A DNA stretch of 64,000 nt from Diphasiastrum complanatum (Eukaryota > Streptophyta > Lycopodiopsida > Lycopodiales > Lycopodiaceae), in assembly GCA_029204225.1 (NCBI GenBank), contig MU832064.1, forward strand, positions 1-64,000, written 5' to 3'. Numbering within the stretch: the first letter of the stretch is position 1; the number at the start of each line of letters is the position of its first letter. This document shows, piece after piece, positions 25,256 through 37,750 of this stretch. Position numbers and translations under genes: made by a program. The notes beneath the pieces are model-generated. The model searched no databases and was not told the DNA's origin. It was given only the letters and a program-made list of their open reading frames with translations.

Positions 25256-25560
25256 GAGGGGGTGTTGGATTTATCTCCTCTACTCTCCTAAATTCCATGT
25301 TAATCTAGTTCCATACATTGCTGCATATTTACTTGCATTGTCACGCAGCTCAACCATTGAAGACGAGCAAGTGAAGATGACCGACATATCGGAGTTGGAC
25401 GACTTATCAGGTAGACCCAACCTAGACAACATATCGGGGAAGCCCGACTTATCAACCTCCTCATGCTCATCCTTTGTGCTGCACAATCAACTTGACAATG
25501 ACAACAACCACGATATTTTTTCAGACAACATGTTATTTTTCTTATGTATATGGATTCACA
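25253..25560 (+). repeat. Purine tract and 3' LTR start of element D
   Basis: TAAGAGGGGG is followed at 25263 by TGTTGGATTTATC, a normal 3' LTR start. The LTR end could not be fixed. It probably lies before the minus-strand LTR fragment K. Confidence 0.6.
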
Positions 25561-26051
25561 TGTATGAGTACTGATGTTGTACGGCTGTTGTATGGACAGG
25601 GACAATAGAATATCATATCCAAGTGTTTATGACAAGTTCTTATTGAGTTTTCATCTTCTATGTATAGTTGATGCATAATTGATACATAATGATTGGTGCT
25701 CATTTTGCAAGAAATAGAAGTATTTTCTGATTTTTTTTGGGTTTTTTGGATTTATGGAAGTGATTGGGTGCTTGGATCTGAAATCTCCCACCTCTCAATC
25801 TCTCCCCACAGTACATACAAGCAAAAAGTCTCGAAAAAACAACAAATCTAAGTCCTAATCCACACTAAACTAACCCCCAAAATCTAATTTTTTTGATGAA
25901 ATGGAAGGGGTAGGAAAGAAGAGAGTGAGAGATGAAGAAAAGCGCTCTGGGCAAGACGAGTGATGGCGCTACCCAGCAACATGGCCAATGTAGTGTCGTT
26001 GATGTAGTATAGAGGTTTGTCGCTAGGAGCAGCAACCTTGCCTCAACATGC

Positions 26052-26701
<650 letters not shown>

Positions 26702-26971
26702 AACTTAGCTTGAGTTGCTACCATGTAGCAAATTAAGTGGCATGGGACCCATGCCACGTAGGGGGCAAGTTAAGGACATTTTTTGGGCCTCCGAACATTG
26801 CCCGACATGTTAAATTGCTGAAGGCATCTTGTGAAAGATTCAACTAGTTTCATCACATTTTGCAATATTTTCATATTTGGCATATTGAAGCCAAAACTTG
26901 TTTTAGACTTAGAGGTTGACTTTTCAAAGTTCATTAGTCTAAATTTCATTTGAATAAACACTTTTTGAAAG

Positions 26972-27479
26972 TGTTGGAAAGATAGAATGTGAGTTTGAGT
27001 AGATTCAATTTGAATAAGTTGGGTACATTGAATCTAGACCCAAAATTGGTAGGGTTAGCATTTTGGTGGGAAAGCCAAGTGGCCAAATAGGGTTTGGACC
27101 TGCTATAAAAGGATGTAACTCATGGAGAGAGTCATCTTCTCTCTTCTCTATCTCATTTCATGCTTATACATGGTTCTCTTGGGTTCTACTATCCATTGGT
27201 GCACTATCTTGGTGATTGCTTGCAATTCTATGTGTAGAATGATCTATATTTGCTATTTTTGGATCCACATGTGTGAAATACAATAGCTTGCTGGTTTTGT
27301 ATAGACAACAACAATACATAATCATTTCATTCAAGTTTGATCAAGTTCTATTAGTGTTTGCATCTCAAATTGTGTGTAGATGCTGATTTTTCTACATTGG
27401 TGAAATTGGTAGTGTATTTCTCTTTCTAACCAAAGATCATTCAAGTAGATTGGATATTAAGGATCTGAAATCTTTCACA
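26972..27479 (+). repeat. 5' LTR of copia element B
   Basis: The right end CTGAAATCTTTCACA at 27479 is followed at once by the primer site, so it is firm. The left end is placed at TGTTGG (26972) but no 3' copy exists to confirm it. A strong TATA box CTATAAAAGG is at 27103-27112, and a CACATGTGTGA palindrome at about 27266. Confidence 0.65.
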
Positions 27480-27491
27480 TGGTATCAGAGC
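27480..27491 (+). other. Primer-binding site of element B
   Basis: TGGTATCAGAGC directly follows the LTR, identical to the site in C. Confidence 0.9.
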
Positions 27492-28077
27492 TTGTGTTTC
27501 AGGTTATGAAGGAGGAAATCAGATCTATCAATGATTTGGTGAAGATATCAGGTCTAGAGCATGCTAGAGAGGATTCTACACCAAATCGGATTTTTTGCTT
27601 TTGTAGATTGGATCTTTTGTAGATCAAAACACTAAATAAGTCAATATACTTGTTCAATTCCATTTTTTGAATTCACATGCTGGATTTGGCCAATTTTTGG
27701 ATCATTGGTTCAGCCTAAGTGGTGGCTTATAGACTGCATATCAAATTTTCAGCATTTGCATGTAGATTTGGAATAGTCAATTTTTGTGATTTTGTCAAAA
27801 CCCTAATTTTGATTGGATCTCTAGATAGTGAGGTTGCTGGACTTCATTTGAGTGTGTTTCAATCTTAGGAAGTGGCAAAAGTCATCAGATTGAGGATAGA
27901 TCATAGGTTGATCAAGATTCCATGATTCTATGTGTTGATTTGCTTGGATAAGTGCTAGAAGAGAATTTGTGAGATAGTTTCAAATCTTGGTGATTTCTTT
28001 TGAAAGCATTTGTTGTTGTTCAAAGGAGTGCTTTGTGCATTGAAACAGGTTGAAAAAGGAAATTAGGTCATTGCTAC

Positions 28078-30020
28078 ATGGCAACCTCAATTGGAGTCAC
28101 GTTGGAAGCCAATGATAAGCTTATCTCAAGTAACTATTCATTGTGAAAAGTGAGGATGGAGTCACTTCTTGAGATGAATGATGTTTTGGATATTGTTGTA
28201 GGTTTGGAGGAGAGACCAGCAACACAACAAGATCAATTGAGGTATGACAAGAGGGCCAAGAAGGCTCTACACATGATAAAGATGAATGTTACCAATGAAC
28301 TTCTCAAGGAAGCTGGTAAGTGCACATCATCTTTGGAAGCTTGGAATTCATTGAAGAAATTTTATGAATCCAAGTCTACTTCTAGAGTGTTGACTCTAAG
28401 AAGGCAAATATTTTCCTGTTTGCAAAATAATGAAGAAAGTCCAAGTACTTTTGTTTTGGGAATGAAAGCATTGAATGATGAGTTAGCTTGCATAGATGAA
28501 AGCATTAAGGAAGGAGAGCTTATTCAAGTGATTCTTAATGGCTTGTTGGATGCTCATGCTAACATTGTTCAAAGTATTGCTATTCAAAAGACTTTGCCAA
28601 GTTTGATGGATCTTCAAGAGATCTTGATCAATGAGGAATATAGGCTTCAAGCAAGAGGTGGATCTACATCAACACTTCAAGAGGATGCTATGTTCACAAA
28701 GGACAAATTCAAGGGCAAAACCAAAAGCAAGTGGTCTAAAGGGCAAGATCAAGTGGATGATTCTTCAAGTGGCAAAAAGAAGGATAGATCAAAGCTCAAG
28801 TGCTTCTATTGTGGCATCAAAGGACACTTTGCAAGTGAGTGCTACAAGAAGAAGAAAGATCAAGGAGACAAGAAAGGTAATCTTACTCTTGATGAGGATG
28901 GTTTGGATGTGCAAGATGCAAATGATGATGCTTTTGTGATGTCTTTATGTATGCTTGCTAATGATGGATATCTAGATCCTTGGTGGATTGATAGTGGAGC
29001 AAGTTCACACATGACCTTTCACAAAGAGTACTTCACTTCTTTGTTGGCATATGGAGATGACAAGAGGGTGATCTACACGACCAATGATGGTGAGTGTGCA
29101 ATCAAAGGGATTGGCACAATTCCTATTTCTCTCTCTACAAATAGGAATGTTCATTTGGAGGATGTCTTGTTTATTCCATCTATTACCAAAAATTTGCTTA
29201 GTGTGAGTCAAATGCTAAGTAAGGGCCTCAAGGTGGAGTTTGATGGAGATGCTTGTTTGATCAAAAGGAAGGATGTCTTGATTGGAAAAGGTAATAGGCA
29301 AGGGAAGTTGTTCAAACTTGATGCTTGTGTTATTGCTAACCAAGTTGGATGTGTTGCAAGGGACCAAATTTCTATTCAAGAGGTTTGGCACAAAAGGATG
29401 GGACACCTCAACTTCAAGCCATTGGAGGTAATGGCAAGGAAGAAGGTTGTGATTGGTCTTCCAAGTTCCTTAAGTAATGACAAGCATGTTTGTGAGTCTT
29501 GTGCTTTGTCTAAGTCACATAGACTACCTTATACTAGATCTATTTCTAGATCTACAAAGCCTTTTCAACTTGTACATTCAGATATTCATGGATTTACTAC
29601 AATTAGCAATAGTGGAGCTAAGATGTATGTAACATTCATTGATGATTTTAGTAGATTTTGTTGGATCTATCTACTAAAGAGCAAGGATGAAGTGTATGAT
29701 GTCTTTTTCAAGTTCAAGAATGCAAGGGAAAACCAATTCTCCACAAAGATCAAGTGCTTGAGAGGTGACAATGGTGGTGAGTACATATCTAACAAGTTCA
29801 AGGCCTTTTGTGATGAGCATGGGATCAAGAGGGAGTATACAACATTAAGGACCCCACAACAAAATGGAGTGGCTGAAAGGAAGAATAGGACTTTATGTGA
29901 AAGTGCTAAAGCTATGAGGTTAAGTGCTAATCTTGACAAACCATTTTGGGATCAAGCTTTGTTGTGTGCCAATTTTTTGTGCAATAGGTGGCCTTTGGGG
30001 AAGGACACCTTTTGAGATGC
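28078..30020 (+). pseudogene. Gag-protease-integrase of copia element B, 3'-truncated
   Basis: The ATG at 28078 starts MATSIGVTLEANDKLISSNY. The next tryptophan codon of the SNYSTWKV motif is TGA (28144-28146), a single nonsense change. After it the frame is open for 621 codons (28150-30015). In order it has gag (SSLEAWNSLKKFYESKST), the zinc knuckle CFYCGIKGHFASEC, protease DPWWIDSGASSHMT, pre-integrase HKRMGHLNF with CESCALSKSH, and the integrase core FIDDFSRFCWIYLL, LRGDNGGEY, PQQNGVAERKNRTL. The D, D, E residues are kept. A frameshift in GRTPFEML and an abrupt break at about 30021 end it. RT, RNase H and the 3' LTR are missing. It is the closest match to element A. Confidence 0.92.
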
Positions 30021-30250
30021 TATGAGCTCATGGCCATTGGCATTACACTTATTAGTACATGTTAAGCAACAAGTAAACTGTTCATATATACAACTTGGTA
30101 AAGGCATTTATGGAGCTAAGCTCCTTAGATGCCACTATACAGTGGTCGAGATTACCTGCACCTTTCCGGTGGCAGTCAACAACTCCTACCCATTCACCCC
30201 ACTGTGATGGACAAAACCTAACGTTTAACTTAAAGAGCTCACGAATGTGA

Positions 30251-30284
<34 letters not shown>

Positions 30285-32698
30285 TGCTAAAGTTGATTCA
30301 AAATTTTGTAAGTCATTTATAATGGATTATAGGTTTTTGGCAAGCCCATAAAGGATCCAACACAATTTAAAGGTATTGGATGCTTCCAAGTCTCAAACTT
30401 GGTGGTGTTAGAGAGCACCCACAATCATCTATCAAGCACCATTGGATGGTGGCAAGCACAAGACTCCCATGTTACCTATTTGTTTTTCCCCATTTTGACT
30501 TGTCCCCCCCCTTCCCCAAAAAAAAAAACACCCGAGTACACCCACATATCTATTCAGAGACTATCATGGCACGCATAATTCTTTATTCACTCATCTCCAT
30601 TTTTGTTGGTTGAGCTAACCCATCAGCTCATCCACCTATTTTTATCTACATGACTACACACTTTTCTTTTTGTTTAAAATTGTACTCTAAAATGGCATAA
30701 TGATTTGATTTCACGTTGTGCCTTTGAATTATGGGTAAGGATTTGCGCAATGTGTACACGGGATAATTTCTTCAAAGCACCTTACTCGAGGAGCACTTAT
30801 TTCTCCAAATCTCCTTTGTAGGAATTCGAACCTCGCATCATGTTGTCCATGTGTAAGGAAGTTGGATATAAGTATTCATAACAATGGAAACTCGGGCTAA
30901 AATTGTAAATTGTGCAAACACAAAATGCCTTGAAGCCTAGGGCTCTAAAATTATGGAGCTTCATCCTCGAGGTGGCTATACCTAAACATAATGATGATAA
31001 TGCAATTAGGAACAATCTCATCTTTCCTCAAAAGGCATTACCTCTACATGAAAATATTGTCCAATAATGTGTCTTGAGATGATAAATTAGTACATATTCC
31101 AAAAAAGTTCAACAATACACTAGTACAAGAAAAAAAAGATGTCAAAAGCTTACTGATAATAAAAGGATTTTGCTAATCGAATAGGAGAGAAACTTGAAGA
31201 GGTTCCTTTCTATAGTTCATGGGATGAATGAAAATTATTTCATGTCTTATACAATACCTTTTGAGAAGGTTTTTTTGGTCTTGAAAAACGAATCTACTAT
31301 ACTAACAAACCATAATAAACTAGGTACAAATATTAGAAGAGGAAAAGAAAGATGCTCATTGCATACTTTAAGAGATCACAATGAAGACAAAATATGTAAC
31401 AAAGAATGAAAGTTGGTTTGCTCTCCAGCTCCCAAAGGAGAAAAAGCTTGGGAAAGAGCTTTTGACAACTAAGCCAAATACTTGAAAACAAAAAAGAATT
31501 GTGTCCTTACTTAAAACAATTCTATAGGCAATGGGTGGGGAAGAGGACAATGGCGATAGAGAAAAGTAGGTACGAAGTTCCAAACTAAGTTTGAGCTTGC
31601 ACAAGATGGCGAAGCTACAAGAGATGATTATGAAAGCATGACAAAGGCATGGCAAGGATGCTAGTCATCAAGAGAGAAGCCACTATCTTCTAAAAAGCCA
31701 TAAGGAAAAAAGATGGAAAAAATGATTAGAAATTTTGTTCATGAAAAGAGCAAAAATATGGAGTCGAGAGCTAGCCTTGTGTGCATAGGCTCCAACATGA
31801 TTGAAAAATCCCTTGATCCTAGATTTGTTGTAAGGAACAAGCAAGCAGTTCTTGGAGAGCCTTGTATTGGAGAACCCTTAGTATATGATATACAAAATTA
31901 TCTCTTCCTTACAAGCTTGATCAATTGCTTTGTTAAGATACTCTTAAAGGTGATGAGGGAAGTGATCATAATAGATAAGTAGAGCATAGAGATGGATCTA
32001 GAGATTCCCACTCCAAATGAGTTTTATACTATGGCAAAATAGATTGAGGTCAAGAAGCAAGAACTCAATGCCAAAGCCATAATGTGTGAAGAAAGCAAGG
32101 ATAAAACATGGATGTCTAGTGAATGGAACCAAAGCTTTTAGTTTGGGCTATTTTTTGCTTTTTGGTTATATTTTTAATTTTTTTGATAAAATTTTGTATT
32201 GTTTGATAGTGAAATTTCATATCTTGTCTTTGATATGAATGTGAAAATTTTCATAAATTTTTGTCTTAACTTGATGATTTACCAAGATATTGAAGGTTTT
32301 AGCAATTGTATTAAAAAAATTGAATAGCTTTGCTATATTTATATGTTTCAACAAACAAAAACTTGCTTACTATGTGATAATTTAGCTATTTTATTTTTTG
32401 AAATGAAGAACCCTGAATGGAATTTCCCACCTAAGATTTCAGGAGACAAGATGGAGCCAAAGCCAATCCTCACTTGTTGTCCTTCACAATGCAACTAGTC
32501 AAATGTCCAGAATTTAAGTCGTATACCCAACATAAATTTCAATTAAACAACCAAGGTCTATTAGAAAAAAATATCTTAATTAACTTTTGAAGAGTATTTT
32601 GAGAATTATCAAATAATTTCTTACTCTACTCAGCTTCTTCTCTTGATTAATGGAAATTTTAAGATAAGCAAAATGAATGTTGTAAATATCATCTTGAA
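30021..32698. other. No recognisable gene; (AT)n repeat and unknown open fragments
   Basis: The sequence right of the break in B is unrelated to it. An (AT)n run lies at about 30254-30282. A plus-strand segment at 31713-32141 reads as MEKMIRNFVHEKSKNMESRA, then stops, then DLEIPTPNEFYTMAK and KKQELNAKAIMCEESKDKTW. It may be an old transposon or gene remnant, but I do not recognise it. The rest shows nothing. Confidence 0.5.
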
Positions 32699-32737
32699 GT
32701 GACAATGCTTTATAAGCATTTATTATTTTTCTCAAAA

Positions 32738-33104
32738 CAATCAATCTTTGCTTGCTATATATGCAAGCTGCCTTTTGGCCGTTTGCTCAATCTTGTGGAG
32801 CGTCCTGGTAACAACATTTGGGCCATGAGGGAACCCGAATGTATGCAAGTCTGCCGTCGCAAAATATATATTGTACACATAGTTCTTGACAGGGGGAACT
32901 ATGAATTGGCAAGATCTTGTAGTGACATTGTAATCGGCGTATTCCATATGAAGCAAATAAGGACTCTAATACCCAGCCAGGACAGGAATTTGGAACTCAA
33001 TCGCCTTGAAAAAACGTTGTGCATGCTGGTAACAGGTTTGCATCTCTTGAATATCCAGCTTGCACATCTAGATGTCGATTTTATTTGCATCAGGGTCGTC
33101 GAAA
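32738..33104 (-). pseudogene. Unidentified minus-strand coding remnant
   Basis: Read from 33104 down, one minus-strand frame gives NKIDI, stop, MCKLDIQEMQTCYQHAQRFF, KAIEFQIPVLAGY, stop, SPYLLHMEYADYNVTTRSCQ, FIVPPVKNYVYNIYFATADL, HTFGFPHGPNVV and QTAKRQLAYIASKD. Only two stops occur in about 120 codons, and residue use looks protein-like. A plus-strand frame over the same bases (32699-33169) is rich in I, L and C and looks like its shadow. I cannot assign a family. Confidence 0.35.
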
Positions 33105-33176
33105 CTGGAACTTTGATTGGAGGACGTGTTGGAAAACTGAAAAAAATAGTGGTCTGGAAAAAGTGTTAACAGGAGC

Positions 33177-33332
33177 TTCGGCTCGGTCGAGAGTGTGACG
33201 GATGGCGTCGGTCGAGATTGGACTAAAAAGGTGTCGGTCGAGATGGAAGTTGATGGCATCGGTCGAAATTGGACTGGAAGGCTTCAGTCAAGATGGCAAG
33301 TGAAGGCATCGGTCGAGGAGGCAAGTGAAAAT
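33177..33332. repeat. 25-bp minisatellite, block 1
   Basis: About six units of 25-26 bp on the pattern GCATCGGTCGAGATTGGACT followed by GGAAG. It is the same repeat as block 2 at 33936-34273. The period is not a multiple of three, so no repeated peptide is maintained. Confidence 0.85.
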
Positions 33333-33935
33333 GTGTGCAAAGCGAAGGTGTGGAAATATGGTGTATCTGTGAGAAAAGGAATCGATGGAGTGGGGTTGGA
33401 ATGGTAGAGCAAAAAGGTGAAGTAAGATGCCTGAAAGAACAGGATGTTTTGATGTCAGTTGAGTATGAGAATGTTGGAAAGATGGAGAACTTTGGGAATG
33501 AAATGGTGTAGGTGTGAGGGAAGTGGAAAAAACAAGTGGTTGTGAAACTGTTGATGATGATGTTCTCAATAGTGTAACGGGAGCGTAATGTATGCTCACG
33601 TGACACTACCCCTCAGGTGTGCGAAAATTTTCAAGAAGATGGTTCGACTGCCGACGATGTTAGGTTTGGAATGGTTGGTGATGGCTCTCTGTATGGTGAT
33701 TATACCAAGATGGCAGAAACTTGGTGGATGTAGTGTGTAGCCAAGGACGGATGGATGTAATATAAGACCGCCAGAATCGAACATGGAAGTAGCAAGATAG
33801 CTGCAAGAAACTCCAGTATTTGCACTTTCTTGAGGTACGAATGTTTACACTGTCATGGTATTTATGGTCATCGTCGTCTTGCTTCATTCAAGATTTGACG
33901 TGATGGCTCTTTAAAGTACTTTTAAAAAAAAAAAT

Positions 33936-34273
33936 CTTCGGTCGAGATCTTGACGAGTGGCTCTGGTCGAGATCTTGATGAAGGTCTTCGGGCGAGATGG
34001 GACTGGAATTCCTCGGCCGAGATGAGACTGAAATCCATCGGTCGAGATCTGAGTGAAAGCCTTCGATTGAGATCTGAGGGAAAGCCTTTGGTCGAGATCT
34101 GATGGAGAGCCTTCGGTAAAAAAAAAAGGCTTCGATTGAGATCTGACCGAAATCTGTCGGTCAAGATGAGACTGAAAGCCTCCGGTTGAGATTTGATGAA
34201 ATTCTTCGGTTGAGATCTAACTGAAATGCTTCGGTCGAGATCGAACTGAAAGCCTTCAATTGAGATCTTAACC
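33936..34273. repeat. 25-bp minisatellite, block 2
   Basis: About 13-14 units of 25 bp on the pattern CTTCGGTCGAGATCTGACTG followed by AAAGC, with point changes. One unit is broken by a poly-A run (about 34117-34128). Element E inserted at its right end, and the duplication TAACC is the last five bases. Confidence 0.92.
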
Positions 34274-34738
34274 AGTTATGATCAAAATCTCAGGTGTTGA
34301 ATCAATGAAGTGTAAAAGACAGCAATAGACTAAAGCCCTCAAAGCAATAGACAAGACAATAGGTTCTCCCACGAAGAGCTCAAGCAATACCAATCAATAA
34401 TCTGAAAAATGAGTGTACAAATGCCCCTATAAATATCCTACCAATGAACCCTAAAATAGGAATTCAAAAGTAAAGGGAGGCAAAATGTGGAGGGAAAATA
34501 GCGCGTCCTCCTATGGGCCCCCACTCCACATATAACCATATAATAAGGGCCCAAGGCCAATCAATGTCATCAAAAAGAACCCAGTGTGGGTCATAAGCAT
34601 ATAAAAAGGCTCTGGGGCCTGTACATGACTAATATAGAATGCATAACCAGAAATATACATAACCAACAGTAAATGTAAGGAGGCCTACGGAATATATGCA
34701 GAGTAGCCCAGTAGGCCTGTATCATGTAGTCTGTAACT
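34274..34738 (-). repeat. 3' LTR of element E
   Basis: On the plus strand it runs from AGTTATGATC to CTGTAACT. The purine tract (minus strand CCAGGGAGAG) lies at 34737-34746. A TATA-like TATTTATAGG on the minus strand sits at about 34424-34435. Confidence 0.92.
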
Positions 34739-34814
34739 CTCCCTGGCTATAAAGAACATTGCCCCCAATGTAGGCAAAATAAGATAAGAACCAGTGCCAG
34801 AGAAAAATATTGCA

Positions 34815-36030
34815 TCAAGATATCCCATCTGAGAAAGGAACATCACGAGAAGCCGGAGCATCCCGAGAAGTAATGGTAGCTGCAAGTGATCGAGCCTGAT
34901 CAGCCAGGATAGGAGTATGATAAAAAAACATCAATGGGCTCCCAAGTAGCCTCCTCAATAGGACGACCATCCCACTGGAGCAAAAGTTGAACCTGCCGAT
35001 GGCGACGACTATGCAATAAGTGCACCTGTAAAATAGTAGCTGGCAGGAATGGAAAAAGCTCTGGATCTGTAGGAAATGAGGAATCTCCAGGAGCATCATC
35101 CTCAATAGCAGCATGTAATAAACTGACATGAAAGATATCACAAGCCCAAGTAGCAACAGGTAACTCAAGATGATATGTAACTGGACTGAGGTGCTCAAGA
35201 ATCTGAAAAAGGCCCATAATAGCGCGGCACAAGCTTCTCAGTAGAAGCAAGACCCTGTACAAAACGATGGCGAGAAAAGCGTAACCGAAGGAAAACAGTA
35301 TCTCCCTCTGCAAACTCAACATGGCACCGATGACGATCAACAATGGTCCTGTACCGCTGCTGAATATGTTGTAAATGAGTAGCAGCTCTAGTAATAATCT
35401 TCCGAGCAATCGAAGATAAGATAAAATAGTAATAGGTGCATCATCTGGAGGAGCAAGTATACCGGGTAGAACTGGTGAGTATCCATGAGCAAGCAGAAAA
35501 GGAGAAACAACTGTGCTGGAACTAACAGATTTATTATAACTATACTCAGCCAGACATAAATGCTGATCCCAATCACGACCAAAAGGAGAAACATAATGTC
35601 GTAAATAATCCTCCAATACCCGGTTAATAACCTCAAACTGACCATCCGCAGAAGAATGATAAGTAGTGCCCATAAGTATCCTAACATCCAAGATACGCAT
35701 AAGCTCTGTCCAAAAACCTGATGTAAACTTGGTATCCCGGTCAGTAAGTATAGATCGTGGGAGACCATGTAAGTAGAAAATCTTAGAAATAAATATACGA
35801 CCACACTGCTCTGCTGTAATAGTATGTCTGACTGGTATGAAATCAGCTTGTTTAGAAAACCTATCAACTACCACCAAACAAGAGTCATGACCACGCTGAG
35901 TACGGGGAAGACCTAAAATGAAGTCCATAGATATATCAGTCCACTGGCGGGAAGGAATAGGCCAACTTTGAAGGAGACTACCTGGTTTTTTACGGGAATA
36001 CTTACGAAGGCAAAAATCACAAGAGCTCAC
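34815..36030 (-). pseudogene. Integrase core and chromodomain-like tail of element E
   Basis: Read right to left: SCDFCLRKYSRKKPGS (end of the zinc domain), then WTDISMDFILGLPRTQRG, VVVDRFSKQADFIPV, LTDRDTKFTSGFWTEL and FEVINRVLEDYLRHYV. The D, D, E catalytic positions are present. The C terminus has the barrel-like HRFVQGLAS region in another frame, ACDIFHVSLLHAAIED, and the chromodomain-like LLLQWDGRPIEEATWEP, which in chromoviruses guides integration to heterochromatin. A one-base shift after EPIDVF ends the frame at 34900. In the neighbouring frame YHTPILADQARSLAATI runs on to the natural stop at 34815, matching F. Confidence 0.88.
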
Positions 36031-37390
36031 GCTTCATGGAAGACCAAGAAAAATGTTCTTTCAAACGGAACAAGGACTTCTGAAGACCAAAATGGCCACC
36101 AACAAGAGAGAAATGGGCATCAAGAAGGAGTTGTGGACGTATGTTGAGAGTGCTGGGAATACATAACGAACCATAGTGAAACAAACGATGATTAACAATG
36201 GAATAAACCTGGTGAGGGTGAGAGAAAGGACGAGAGGCAGACGACATAACATCACGAAAGTTTGGACATGTGACATAAGCCTGAGGAAGATCATCATACC
36301 AAGAGTGGGAAGACGTAACAAGACTGTAAGTAAGAGCAAGTAAACGAGACAAAGCATCAGCAGCAGCGTTACTTTTACCAGGCTTATAATGAATATCAAA
36401 ATGAAAGGATTGTAAAAACTGAAGCCAACGGTACTGACGACCACTAAGATCCTTTTGTGTATACAAATAACGAAGTGACTGGTGATCAGTAAAAACATCA
36501 AACGGTACACGATACAGATAATGACGCCACTTCTTCAAAGCAAAAATAATAGCAAGCAACTCTTTTTCATGAGTGGAATAGCGTTGCTCATACGAACAAA
36601 GACAACAAGATTCATATGCAATAACACACTTATGCTGACGTAACAAAGCACCTAATCCTATGGATCTAGCATCAGTCTCAACAGCAAAATGTTGGGAAAA
36701 ATCTGGAAGACATAAAACAGGGGCAGTGGTAAGCTTAACCTTCAAAGTATCAAAAGTTGACTGACATGCGAGAGTCCAAGCAAACGAAGATTCCTTTTTC
36801 AACAGAGCATGCAAAGGAGATGCAGGAGTGGCAAAAATGAGCAACTGGTTTACAAAGATGGATAGCAAGACCAAGAAACATACGAACATCAGCAAACACA
36901 AGCCATGAAAGAATAGAATGGACCTTACGAGGGTCGAGACAAACAGTACCATTAGTAACAAAGAAGCCCAAAAACCTGATTTGTACGATAGCAAAAGAAC
37001 ATTTAGAACGTTTAGCATACAAACAATGACACACTTTCCAAGCAGAGGACGAAAGTGTTATTCATGACATTCTGAAAAGTGGGCGGGCCATTGGTAACAC
37101 CAAAAGGAAGGAAACGAAACTCATACAGACCAAAGTGGGTACAGAAAGCTGTCTTGTGCTCATCAGGAGGATGCATACGAATCTGGTGATAATCAGAATG
37201 GAGGTCAAGTTTAGAAAAGATCTTGGCTTGGCCTAACTGGTCAAATAGGTCATCCATATGAGGGATAGGTTACTGATTACGGATATTAAGTTTATTTAAA
37301 GCACGATAATCAATACATAGATGTTTAGTACCATCCTTCTTAAAACAGGAGCACCAAAAGGACTGTGGCTAGGAACAATAAGGCCTTGAC
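36017..37390 (-). pseudogene. RT, RNase H and integrase zinc domain of element E
   Basis: From the right: KKDGTKHLCIDYRALNKLNI, then after a stop [50 protein letters not shown]. At about 37025 the frame runs from [11 protein letters not shown] straight to [11 protein letters not shown]. The block that should hold YLDDILVYS and about 30 residues is deleted. RNase H follows, with FAVETDARSIGLGALLRQ, STHEKELLAIIFALKKWRHY, FTDHQSLRYL and DALSRLLA, then the integrase zinc domain LLDAHFSLVGGHFGLQKS. With the catalytic aspartates gone, no reverse transcription is possible from this copy. Confidence 0.9.
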
Positions 37391-37750
37391 GTAATAAATC
37401 AGACACTTGACACTGGACTTTCTCGCGCTCAACAATAGACATACGAAAAGGAGGACGAGAAGGAGGTGATGCAGAGGAAACAAGGTCTATATGGTGGTTG
37501 ACATCTCTTAAAGGTGGTAACTGAGTCGGCTATCTAAAAACATGCTCAAATTCATGCAACAGTTCAAAAAATACATGTGGCAAAGGTGGTGCATCCGCAA
37601 TAGGCTGAACTGGCTAAACAGAAAGAATAACCGCACAGTGGGCCTTCGGGAGGCTCCGTATGAACTGCTTCCCGGAAATAGCTGATAGTCCTACCGAGAA
37701 TCAATACCGAAAATTATATGCTGAGTACCATCATGAGAGAATGTCAATGT

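Noticed and set aside
32699-33169. 156-codon plus-strand open frame
   Set aside because: No domain, and its composition fits the complement of the more protein-like minus-strand frame.
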